Source: Lachnospiraceae bacterium (GTDB lineage Bacteria; Bacillota; Clostridia; Lachnospirales; Lachnospiraceae). From it: 64,000 nt of DNA. Below are positions 8,571 to 16,031 of the stretch, one piece after another (the first letter of the stretch is position 1; the number at the start of each line of letters is the position of its first letter). The stretch spans positions 186,001 through 250,000 of the forward strand of contig JAFLTE010000001.1 in NCBI GenBank assembly GCA_022510565.1. The letters run 5' to 3'. Under the pieces are notes generated by a model. That model made no database searches. It was not told the origin of the DNA and was given only the letters and a program-made list of their open reading frames with translations. The position numbers were made by a program, and so were the translations under genes.

Positions 8571-9692
8571 CTAACTATGAATTTTCTTCACAGTAGCACA
8601 AACATACTCAACATCCCTATCCTCCATATACGGATGCATCGGCAACGACAACACTTCTCTACACAACTCAATTGTATTATCAAGTCTGCAATATATCCTC
8701 TGCTGCTCCTTAAATGCCATCTGCTCATGCAATGGCTTAGAATAGTATATCATACTTGGGATACTATTTTCTGCAAGGACAAATTTCAATCTGTCTCTGC
8801 CGCTTGCAACTCTAATGGTATACTGCGCCCAACTGGAAACAAATCCTTCCTTCACTTTTGGCACATCTACAACATCTGATAAACATTGCGAATACTGCTC
8901 TGCCACTCGATTGACAGCATTTATTTCCATATTTACAAAGCTATCAAACTTAGCCAAGAGTACTGCTGCCTGTATGGTATCTAATCTTGAATTCAACCCA
9001 ATCCGCACATTATCATATTTATCTTCTCCTTTACCATGTACCTTATAGGACTGCATCAACTTCGCCCATTCATCATTATTCGTAAATATAGCACCACCAT
9101 CTCCATAACATCCCAATGGTTTTGCGGGAAAAAAAGAAGTTGTTGCAATATCTCCAAAACTGCACGCCATTTTCTCTCCGATTCTGCCACCGAATCCTTG
9201 AGCCCCGTCTTCCAAAAGTAGTAAATTGTATTTTTCCGTTATCATCCTGATAGCAGGGAAGTCTGCCGGCTGTCCAAACAAATCCACAGCTATAACTACT
9301 TTAGGGGTCAACTTTCCTTCATTAATAACCTCATGAATTGCTTCTTCCAGAGAATATGGGGAAATATTAAACGTATCTTTATCAACATCCACAAAAACAG
9401 GGGTGGCTTTCACCCATGGCACTACTTCTGCTGTAGAAAAGAATGTAAAATCAGGGACAAAGACAGCATCGCCTTCCCCGATCCCCCAAGCCATCAATGC
9501 CAACTGCAGCGCGTCAGTACCATTGGCGCAGGTGATACAATGTTTTACTCCAACATAATCTGCCAATTTTTCTTCCAATTGTATCACCGGACTGCCCCCA
9601 ATAAAATGCCCGCTTAGCAGAACATTTTGTATGGCGGAATCTATTTCTGATTTATGCAATTGATACTGTTTTTTTAAGTCTCGAAATTCCAT
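8571..9692 (-). CDS. DegT/DnrJ/EryC1-family sugar aminotransferase (WbpE/WlbC/GnnB-like)
   Basis: PLP-dependent aminotransferase (373 aa) that installs an amine on a keto sugar nucleotide. The Schiff-base lysine is Lys191 in TSFFPAKPLGCYGDGGA, a form typical of enzymes acting on UDP-3-keto sugars (WbpE, WlbC). EDGAQGFGG (161-169) provides the PLP-stacking and ring-N contacts. A GGAAATATA-type ribosome site precedes ATG 9692. The Gfo/Idh oxidoreductase at 12527-13597 is the natural partner that makes the 3-ketone, giving a 3-amino sugar. Family certain; position of amination inferred from context. Confidence 0.9.
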   Translation of the reverse strand: MEFRDLKKQYQLHKSEIDSAIQNVLLSGHFIGGSPVIQLEEKLADYVGVKHCITCANGTDALQLALMAWGIGEGDAVFVPDFTFFSTAEVVPWVKATPVFVDVDKDTFNISPYSLEEAIHEVINEGKLTPKVVIAVDLFGQPADFPAIRMITEKYNLLLLEDGAQGFGGRIGEKMACSFGDIATTSFFPAKPLGCYGDGGAIFTNNDEWAKLMQSYKVHGKGEDKYDNVRIGLNSRLDTIQAAVLLAKFDSFVNMEINAVNRVAEQYSQCLSDVVDVPKVKEGFVSSWAQYTIRVASGRDRLKFVLAENSIPSMIYYSKPLHEQMAFKEQQRIYCRLDNTIELCREVLSLPMHPYMEDRDVEYVCATVKKIHS

Positions 9693-9704
9693 TTATATTT
9701 CCTC

Positions 9705-10403
9705 TTAACAAATTCGATTTTTATAATTTTCGAATTCATGATATAAACCCTTCTCTATTTCATTGGGCATGCGCCTATGCACAGGATAATCTTCTCCATC
9801 TGAGAAGAATGAAATATTACCTACCTGTTCAATTGCCCGAACCAGCATTTGAATCTCCATTTCATATTGCCGATAGGCAACCGTATGAAATGTATCATTA
9901 TTGTAAATTGGTACTTTTCGCCGTTCTATAACATCTCCAGCATCCACATAATCACCTAAAACATGAGTAGTAACCCCTATAGGATTCCCTTCTACTATGG
10001 CCCACTTTAATGCATCTAATCCACGAACTACCGGTATATATCCGGGGTGGGCATTGATTATACAATATTTATGCAACACTTCTGCCGGAATCAGTCCGGC
10101 ACCACATACTAGAAACACCGTGGCTGGTACCTCATCGATTTCTTCATAAGAGTCAATGTTCCGAACCTCATATCCTAAATTATATATTATCTCAGAGTAT
10201 GCAGGACTATTAAAACAATCAAATTCCTCTACCACAGGGCGATGTACAATTAATGGAGTATATTTCTTAATGTAATGAAATGGTTTTGCATATACACATA
10301 CATTTTCATACCCATTGATTTTCAATCGAAAGAGTGTATCCATTGTTTTGCGATGGACTGTCTGATAGGTAAGTACACAAATTCTTTCCTTTGTCTTCAT
10401 CAT
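9705..10403 (-). CDS. Formyltransferase-family protein (probable sugar N-formyltransferase)
   Basis: Folate-dependent formyltransferase fold (232 aa). The catalytic triad is recognisable: Asn117 and His119 in NAHPGYIPVVRG and Asp154 in DYVDAGD, with TTHVL between them. It lacks the C-terminal domain of methionyl-tRNA formyltransferase, so a small-molecule amino-sugar substrate is more likely. ATG 10403 follows AAAGGAGG; the adjacent ATG at 10400 has better spacing. It lies directly before the aminotransferase gene in the left unit, which suggests N-formylation of the new amine (inference). Confidence 0.82.
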   Translation of the reverse strand: MMKTKERICVLTYQTVHRKTMDTLFRLKINGYENVCVYAKPFHYIKKYTPLIVHRPVVEEFDCFNSPAYSEIIYNLGYEVRNIDSYEEIDEVPATVFLVCGAGLIPAEVLHKYCIINAHPGYIPVVRGLDALKWAIVEGNPIGVTTHVLGDYVDAGDVIERRKVPIYNNDTFHTVAYRQYEMEIQMLVRAIEQVGNISFFSDGEDYPVHRRMPNEIEKGLYHEFENYKNRIC

Positions 10404-10455
10404 GCAGCCTCCTTTATAGGCCATTATACCGCCCTATTTTCCCACAAAATATTCA

Positions 10456-10851
10456 TTAAATCATTATGCTGGCACTACCATTAATAACCACTTCACCATT
10501 CTGATTCACTACTACTGTCTCTAGCTTTACAATCTTGTTTTTAATTTCTTTCACCACAACATTTGCTGTAATTTTATCACCAATATAAACCGGCAATAAA
10601 AACCTAAGCGTTTGTTCCAAATATACACTACCGGGCCCCGGAAGGTACATCCCTAATACAGTTGAAATAAAGGAGGAAACCAACATGCCGTGGCATATTC
10701 TTTTACCAAATCTTGATTTTTCTGCCTCTTTTTCATCAACATGAAGAGGATTAAAATCACCACAAATATTAGCAAAATTATATACGTCTGTTTCTGTTAA
10801 TGTCTTGGATACAGAAGCACTGTCGCCTATTTTCATTTCCTCTTTATTCAT
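10456..10851 (-). CDS. MaoC-like (R)-specific enoyl-CoA hydratase
   Basis: Single hot-dog-fold hydratase (131 aa), the size of a stand-alone PhaJ/MaoC enzyme. The hydratase-2 motif is intact: Asp32, Asn34 and His37 in GDFNPLH, preceded by FANICGD and followed by FGKRICHGML. Such enzymes hydrate trans-2-enoyl-CoA to (R)-3-hydroxyacyl-CoA. The gene starts 16 bases after the LpxD-like gene, with no fatty-acid or PHA genes nearby. The likely role is supplying a 3-hydroxyacyl donor for that acyltransferase (inference). The ribosome site is weak. Confidence 0.88.
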   Translation of the reverse strand: MNKEEMKIGDSASVSKTLTETDVYNFANICGDFNPLHVDEKEAEKSRFGKRICHGMLVSSFISTVLGMYLPGPGSVYLEQTLRFLLPVYIGDKITANVVVKEIKNKIVKLETVVVNQNGEVVINGSASIMI

Positions 10852-10867
10852 ATACGTTGTTCCAGCC

Positions 10868-11773
10868 TTACCTTTCTCGTATTACCTTGGCAGGTATTCC
10901 TATTGCCACTTTATTATTATCTATGTTTTGAGTTACAACGGAACCCATGCCTACCATAGTATTTTCTCCTACACTACATTGATTCCTAACAATACTACCA
11001 ACTATGTAAGCATTTTCCCCGACATGTACGCTTCCATATAACTGTGCACATATAACAATTGCATCCTGTTCAATGTGGTTATTGTGTCCAATATGTGTCG
11101 AGGGAGCTATTTTCACACCATCTCCAATAATCGTATTATCCATGGTTCCCCTAGCAATATTGACATGTGATCCGATGAAAACATCATTACCTATAAAAAC
11201 TCCCCCATGATGACGTATCATAACTTTTTGATTATTGGCTCTTTCAAAATAGCCAAAACCATCCTCACCAATAACTGTCAATGCTTGTATCTCACAATTT
11301 TTTCCAATAACTACTCGGTTTTTTATCACTACATTATCTGATATTATTGTATTATCCCCAATGGTGATATCCCCAACGATAGAGCAATTACTGCCTATAA
11401 CCACATTTTTACCAATAGTTACTTTGTCTCCAATAACCGTATTTTTACCTATGCTCTGTTTTAAGTCCGTTTCCACAAAAAAATAATTTAAGATTGCAAA
11501 AAAAACAGCTTTAGGTGCATTAGTTATAATAACCCCCACTTTTTTTCCAACATATGAAATCTTGTTATCTGTCACAACAACGCCGCCTGTTAATTTCGAC
11601 AAATCATACTTTATATCGTCAGAAGCTTTTTTTATCCATGTTATGCTATGACTTTTAAGCTTGTCTAATTGGCAATATCCTTCTAATACAATATCTTTAC
11701 TGCCTACATATCGTACATCGTATCCATTTTGCTCTAAATATTCTAAAATATTTTGTACACTAATTTCTAACAT
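10868..11773 (-). CDS. LpxD-like UDP-amino-sugar N-acyltransferase
   Basis: Left-handed beta-helix acyltransferase (301 aa). Residues 1-100 match the non-repeat, uridine-binding N-domain of LpxD. Residues 105-270 are hexapeptide repeats (IGDKVT, IGKNVV, IGDITI and so on). LpxD-specific features are visible: DGFGY (171-175), ARGTMDNTIIGDGV (207-220) and the putative catalytic His230 in IGHN. LpxD transfers a 3-hydroxyacyl chain to the amine of a UDP-sugar in lipid A synthesis. Here there are no other lipid A genes and the host looks Gram-positive, so it probably acylates a UDP-amino sugar of this locus. It overlaps the deacetylase-like gene by seven bases. Confidence 0.85.
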   Translation of the reverse strand: MLEISVQNILEYLEQNGYDVRYVGSKDIVLEGYCQLDKLKSHSITWIKKASDDIKYDLSKLTGGVVVTDNKISYVGKKVGVIITNAPKAVFFAILNYFFVETDLKQSIGKNTVIGDKVTIGKNVVIGSNCSIVGDITIGDNTIISDNVVIKNRVVIGKNCEIQALTVIGEDGFGYFERANNQKVMIRHHGGVFIGNDVFIGSHVNIARGTMDNTIIGDGVKIAPSTHIGHNNHIEQDAIVICAQLYGSVHVGENAYIVGSIVRNQCSVGENTMVGMGSVVTQNIDNNKVAIGIPAKVIRER

Positions 11774-12504
11774 GTCTCATTTATTCCCATTACCGAAGCC
11801 AAATCTGTAAAGTTCTTCCCATATGCTTCATATCGTTGTCTGTTAGCAGAGTTTATGAACAATTTCACTGTATCATGAATGTCTTTTTCTTCCGCGTCAT
11901 ACCAAAATGCATGTGTCAAAATTTGCAATCTATCGTACTTACCGGATGCAACAATTTCCTCTACCGGTTCTCTCCAATGTCTTCTGGAATCCGATAAATA
12001 TTTAAATTCATCAAAATACGGAGAACCATAAGCGTTGATCATACCCGGTATCGTAAGTTTCTCGATCAGCATTTCTTTACTCGGCCGATGCATAGATACA
12101 ACCTTTATCGGGGTGTCTGCTGCCATCTCCAAAAGCTTTGCTTCATAAAGAATTTTACTACAAACTTCATCATTCTTATTCTCGGATTGTATTGAATATA
12201 TCGTTTCATCAAAATGTAGTCCTATTTGATGTCCACATTTTATAATTTCCGAAATTTTTTTACTATTATCTTTTGAAAAAATATTATAAAAATCACTTGT
12301 GACAAGAATAAAATATATACTTTTTACACCTTTTGATTGTTCAACCTGCGCCAACTTTAATGCCTTCGATAAATCATTATCAACATCATGGCGCAAAATT
12401 ACGCAACGCTTTGTATCTTCCCAATTATTATAATTGACAATTTCGTATCCGCTTTGTTCAATCAACGATAATAAAGAGCAATAGCCGTCATATGTAAAAT
12501 TCAT
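11767..12504 (-). CDS. Polysaccharide-deacetylase-like (beta/alpha-barrel) protein
   Basis: 245 aa protein with CE4/NodB-like signatures: LRHDVD (37-42) for the metal-binding Asp pair, GHQIGLHFDE for the metal-binding His region, then MHRPSK and a late LTHAFW. No signal peptide is seen, so it would act in the cytoplasm, possibly on a sugar nucleotide or lipid-linked intermediate. ATG 12504 has a clear AAAGGAG site. A paralogue lies at 62545-63303 with the same motif order. It sits between the sugar oxidoreductase and the LpxD-like gene, so removing an N-acyl group before re-acylation is possible but unproven. Confidence 0.72.
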   Translation of the reverse strand: MNFTYDGYCSLLSLIEQSGYEIVNYNNWEDTKRCVILRHDVDNDLSKALKLAQVEQSKGVKSIYFILVTSDFYNIFSKDNSKKISEIIKCGHQIGLHFDETIYSIQSENKNDEVCSKILYEAKLLEMAADTPIKVVSMHRPSKEMLIEKLTIPGMINAYGSPYFDEFKYLSDSRRHWREPVEEIVASGKYDRLQILTHAFWYDAEEKDIHDTVKLFINSANRQRYEAYGKNFTDLASVMGINETC

Positions 12505-12526
12505 GATTTTGCATACTCCTTTATAC

Positions 12527-13597
12527 CTAAAACCTTCCTTGAAAATCAACCGTCTGACAACTTGTCAACGGAAGCTTCACAATACTTCCCGTTGCCGCAG
12601 ATTGATAAATCGCTAAAACCAGTTCCAGCGCTCGCTTCCCAGCCTCTGCATCTACATAAGGTTTCCTATCATTTTCAATTGCGGCGATGACATCCGCATA
12701 TAAAGGTGTGTGTCCATAGCCATACACATTCGGAGGATTTTCATGAAATCTCTGTTTTACTTCCTCAGGATCATCCAACATGTCCGAAAATCGCCATTCC
12801 TCAATTACATTTACCGACTGGCCTCCCGCCTTAACTGTGCCCTTTTCCCCGAATAAATACAAAGTCTCCTCCAGATTTCTGGGATATATATTGGTAGTAC
12901 CTTCAACAATTCCATAGGAACCATTTTTGAATTTAATGAGCGCGATACCCAGATCCTCCGCCTCAATATAATCATGATGAAGACGATCTGTCATGCCCAC
13001 GACTTCCTCAATTTCGTCTCCCATCATCCACCTAAGCAAATCAATATTATGAATGCACTGATTCATCAATGCCCCACCGTCCTGCTCCCAAGTGCCTCTC
13101 CAGCTTGCCCGATCATAATACTCATGATCTCTGCACCATCTAATATGGGCAGTTCCGTAAAACATTCTTCCGAACCGATTCTTATCTACAGCTTCTCTTA
13201 TCTTCTGAATAGATTTGTTAAATCTGTTCTGATGGCACGCGCATACTTTCAATCCCAGTCTGTCAGCCTTCTCGATAATTCTGTCCGCATCTGCAATAGA
13301 CAAAGCAATCGGTTTTTCTATAACCAAATTGCATCCATAGTCCATGCAGTCCAGAGCAATTTGCGCATGCTTGCCGCTTTCCGTTGCAATCGCCACCATC
13401 TCCGGTTTTTCCCGTGCAAGCATTTCCCGATAATCAGTGTATTGCATCACATTATCATCCAAATCAAATTTAAGTTTTTTATCTCTCATATTTGCAGCTA
13501 CCACATCGCATATTGCTACAATTTTAAGATTATTTTTCTTTGCTGCTGCAATATGATTGGGTGATATTCTGCCGCAGCCTATTAATGCGTATTTCAT
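12527..13597 (-). CDS. Gfo/Idh/MocA-family sugar oxidoreductase (WlbA/WbpB/GnnA-like)
   Basis: NAD(P)-dependent oxidoreductase (356 aa). The N-terminal Rossmann motif is YALIGCGRISPNH, with IEKPIALS (Lys-Pro signature) and CACHQNRFN, a combination seen in enzymes that oxidise C3 of UDP-GlcNAc or UDP-GlcNAc-uronate. WRGTWEQDGGALMNQ and HNIDLL cover the active-site region. The chosen ATG 13597 is spaced well from GGGGA; GTG 13612 and ATG 13603 are alternatives. It is the expected first step for the DegT aminotransferase of this unit. No UDP-GlcNAc 6-dehydrogenase is in the window, so uronate versus neutral sugar is open. Confidence 0.88.
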   Translation of the reverse strand: MKYALIGCGRISPNHIAAAKKNNLKIVAICDVVAANMRDKKLKFDLDDNVMQYTDYREMLAREKPEMVAIATESGKHAQIALDCMDYGCNLVIEKPIALSIADADRIIEKADRLGLKVCACHQNRFNKSIQKIREAVDKNRFGRMFYGTAHIRWCRDHEYYDRASWRGTWEQDGGALMNQCIHNIDLLRWMMGDEIEEVVGMTDRLHHDYIEAEDLGIALIKFKNGSYGIVEGTTNIYPRNLEETLYLFGEKGTVKAGGQSVNVIEEWRFSDMLDDPEEVKQRFHENPPNVYGYGHTPLYADVIAAIENDRKPYVDAEAGKRALELVLAIYQSAATGSIVKLPLTSCQTVDFQGRF

Positions 13598-13615
13598 ATT
13601 CATATTCCCCACAGG

Positions 13616-14686
13616 TTAAATAATTAGTTTACTTTCTAATAAATCTACCATCTTAACAGCAGCCTGTCCGTCCCCGTAAAATTTAGGGCGTTCACTTTCC
13701 GCTACTCTCGCTGCCCTCGTACTAAACAATAAGGCCTCCTTTACACTCGCCTCATCTTCCGGGTTCATTTTCAATATCCAATGGTGCTTCACTAAATCGT
13801 CCCATATATCTGCTTCCAACATAAATAAGCATTTAGCTCCCGCAAATGATGATTCTTTAGACACACCTCCCGAATCGGTGACAATTAACCTAGCCCTTTT
13901 CATCAAAGAAATCATTTCCAAATATCCGACAGGGTCAATAATCTTCAAATTTTCAATGCTGCAAACCTCTTCCCACAATCCAAAATTTTTTAAACATTTT
14001 TGTGTTCTTGGATGCATAGGACATATGATTTTTCCATCCAATTTTCTAATAAAACGAATAATACTTTCCATTCTGTCTTTTCTGTCGGTATTTTCCTGTC
14101 GATGCCATGTCATTAGTATAATTTCATCTTCTGTCGTTTCCACTCCTGAATCCATCGAAAGGAAAGTATCATACATAATATCTCCTGTTAAATATGCCTT
14201 TGCTATCATTCCTTCCTTTTCAGCACTATCTAACGACACCTTATCCGGGCAAAACAAAATATCTGACAAATGATCTGCCACAATCCTATTATATTCTTCC
14301 GGATTGCCTTTATAATGAGTCCTTATCCCACCTTCAACATGGGCAATCGGTATATTTAATTTGGCTGCCGTCAGCGCACCTGCTAAGGTAGTATCTGTAT
14401 CACCATAAAGAACAACAAACCTAGGACTAATATTAATCAGTTCTTTTTCCAATCCCAACATTACTCCTGCAGTTATTTCAGCATGAGTTCCACTACCAAC
14501 TTTTAAATTGATATACGGCTGTGGGATACTCAGTTCTTTAAAAAAAATGTCTGACAAACCCGCATCATAATGCTGTCCGCTGTGAATAATACATTGCTCG
14601 TAGTTTCTCCGCTCCAATTCATGATACAAAGGCGCCAGTTTTATAAACTGCGGACGATTTCCCACAATATGCACAATTTCATTCAT
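13616..14686 (-). CDS. Non-hydrolysing UDP-N-acetylglucosamine 2-epimerase-like enzyme (WecB/WbpI type)
   Basis: GT-B-like epimerase (356 aa) inverting C2 of a UDP-HexNAc. Signatures include GNRPQFIKLAPL at the N-terminus, LYGDTDTTLAGALTA, HVEGGIRTHYKGNPEEYNR and TDSGGVSKESSFAG. In canonical WecB the second-last block reads VEAGLRS; the Gly replacement and the THYKGN stretch suggest a WbpI-like substrate other than plain UDP-GlcNAc. It is followed by the Gfo/Idh oxidoreductase. Product probably a manno-configured diamino sugar (inference). Confidence 0.88.
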   Translation of the reverse strand: MNEIVHIVGNRPQFIKLAPLYHELERRNYEQCIIHSGQHYDAGLSDIFFKELSIPQPYINLKVGSGTHAEITAGVMLGLEKELINISPRFVVLYGDTDTTLAGALTAAKLNIPIAHVEGGIRTHYKGNPEEYNRIVADHLSDILFCPDKVSLDSAEKEGMIAKAYLTGDIMYDTFLSMDSGVETTEDEIILMTWHRQENTDRKDRMESIIRFIRKLDGKIICPMHPRTQKCLKNFGLWEEVCSIENLKIIDPVGYLEMISLMKRARLIVTDSGGVSKESSFAGAKCLFMLEADIWDDLVKHHWILKMNPEDEASVKEALLFSTRAARVAESERPKFYGDGQAAVKMVDLLESKLII

Positions 14687-14729
14687 GATTATGTTCCAAT
14701 CCTTTTTACTTTGTTATCCTATATCTATC

Positions 14730-15854
14730 CTACAACTGTATATACTCACACACCGGCTCCATAGTTGCCTCAATACTTATATACTTTTCTGCCATTTTTC
14801 TTATTTTTATCGCAACCGTTTGTTTATCTGATTGTTGATAAATTTTATCATAAAAACTTATAATCTCTTCCATTTGAAGATAAGAATCATCGTTGGAAAA
14901 TTGTAAATAATATTCTCTGTCGATAACTCGAAAAATATCTGTATCCACACCGCAAATAATCGGAATGCCTTTTGCCAGATATTCTCTGACTTTTAGTTGA
15001 CTTGACAATGATGCATTTACTTTATAATATCCAAAAGAGCACATTCCCAGATCGCATTTATTATAAATCTCGTCCAGTTCCTTGCCGCCTTTTCTACCAT
15101 AAAAAATCACATAATCATCTAAATTTTCTTCCGATACAATTCTCTCATATGTCGCTTTCTCCGGTCCATCTCCAACAAAATGACAAACAATTTTCCTGCT
15201 GCCATCCGCATCATAATATTGCTTTAAGCCATACAATAATCTCTCATATCCATGATAAGGCTGCATTAACGCTACCGCCAACAGATGGATGGTATCATCA
15301 TCTTCTTCTACTTTAACAGCAGGTGGAATTTCTGATAAATCAATGCCATTCATAATTTGAATAGTCGGTATCCCCCAGATAACTTCATGTCTACTATATG
15401 TCAAAATCCTGTCGGTTATATTTTTTAACTTCCCTAAATATAAGGCGTCCCACCAAAACATAAACTGATATGCAATTCCCTTTGGCTTTTCACCTGCATA
15501 TGGATAGGAAGGCAGTTCTATCAATATTCTTGCCCCATTATGATGCAGTCTTTTCAGCACGCGATAATAGAAAGTATCCATCATTCCATATCGAGTGTAA
15601 ACCCAGTCATACTGCTTGTCCTTTATATGGCGATACATTTTTATATAGGCCGGCGTTTTCTTAATATTGCCCACATGGGCTAAGATACGCTCGGTGCCAT
15701 TCTCTTTATAAACTAAATCATTTTTTCTGATATAAATAAAATCTACTTGAAAACTTTTCTTTTCAAAGACTTTGATCTGAGACTTGATTTTTTTACATAC
15801 TCCATCTGACTGTTCATCGGCAAAATCCCAAGTGGATAAATACAATATTTTCAT
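14730..15854 (-). CDS. GT4-family glycosyltransferase
   Basis: 374 aa GT-B enzyme, first gene of the left unit. The N-terminal strand MKILYLSTWDF is followed by TRYGMMDTFYYRVL. The C-terminal domain shows AVALMQPYHGYERLLYGL, HFVGDGPEK, a FYGRKGGKELDEIYNKCD helix and KVREYLAKGIPIICGV, a diverged GT4 pattern in which the usual E-x7-E is degenerate. A GGAAGGAAA ribosome site lies upstream of ATG 15854, and a promoter candidate is present at 15895-15923. Specificity unknown. Confidence 0.82.
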   Translation of the reverse strand: MKILYLSTWDFADEQSDGVCKKIKSQIKVFEKKSFQVDFIYIRKNDLVYKENGTERILAHVGNIKKTPAYIKMYRHIKDKQYDWVYTRYGMMDTFYYRVLKRLHHNGARILIELPSYPYAGEKPKGIAYQFMFWWDALYLGKLKNITDRILTYSRHEVIWGIPTIQIMNGIDLSEIPPAVKVEEDDDTIHLLAVALMQPYHGYERLLYGLKQYYDADGSRKIVCHFVGDGPEKATYERIVSEENLDDYVIFYGRKGGKELDEIYNKCDLGMCSFGYYKVNASLSSQLKVREYLAKGIPIICGVDTDIFRVIDREYYLQFSNDDSYLQMEEIISFYDKIYQQSDKQTVAIKIRKMAEKYISIEATMEPVCEYIQL

Positions 15855-15894
15855 ATCATTTATTTCCTTCCGAGGAATTTACAATATTATACTA

Positions 15895-15923
15895 TTTATA
15901 CCACATATTGTCCTATTTTACAA
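15895..15923 (-). promoter_or_regulatory. Sigma-A-type promoter for the left unit
   Basis: Read on the minus strand: -35 TTGTAA (15918-15923), spacer exactly 17, -10 TATAAA (15895-15900) with an extended TGG immediately before it. It lies about 40 bases upstream of the ATG at 15854, in the only divergent intergenic space of the window. Confidence 0.6.
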
Positions 15924-15963
15924 TTACTCTCTACTAACCACTTAATTAACAACAGAAAACATC

Positions 15964-15991
15964 TTTATATACCGGTATTTTATGTTATACT
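15964..15991 (+). promoter_or_regulatory. Sigma-A-type promoter for the plus-strand GT4
   Basis: -35-like TTTATA (15964-15969), 16-base spacer, -10 TATACT (15986-15991) with an extended TGT before it. It lies about 40 bases upstream of the GTG start at 16032. The -35 is weak; the extended -10 carries the call. Confidence 0.5.
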
Positions 15992-16031
15992 AAGAATAAT
16001 ACATATTCCCTCAAAGCAACAGGAGCCTAAC

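Noticed and set aside
10868-11773. Considered as a true lipid A gene indicating a Gram-negative host
   Set aside because: No other lipid A or LPS-export genes, while LtaS-like, DUF2304 and Firmicute-type ribosome sites point to a Gram-positive.
12974-13564. 196-codon plus-strand frame antisense to the Gfo/Idh gene
   Set aside because: No family resemblance and fully embedded in a motif-complete gene on the other strand.
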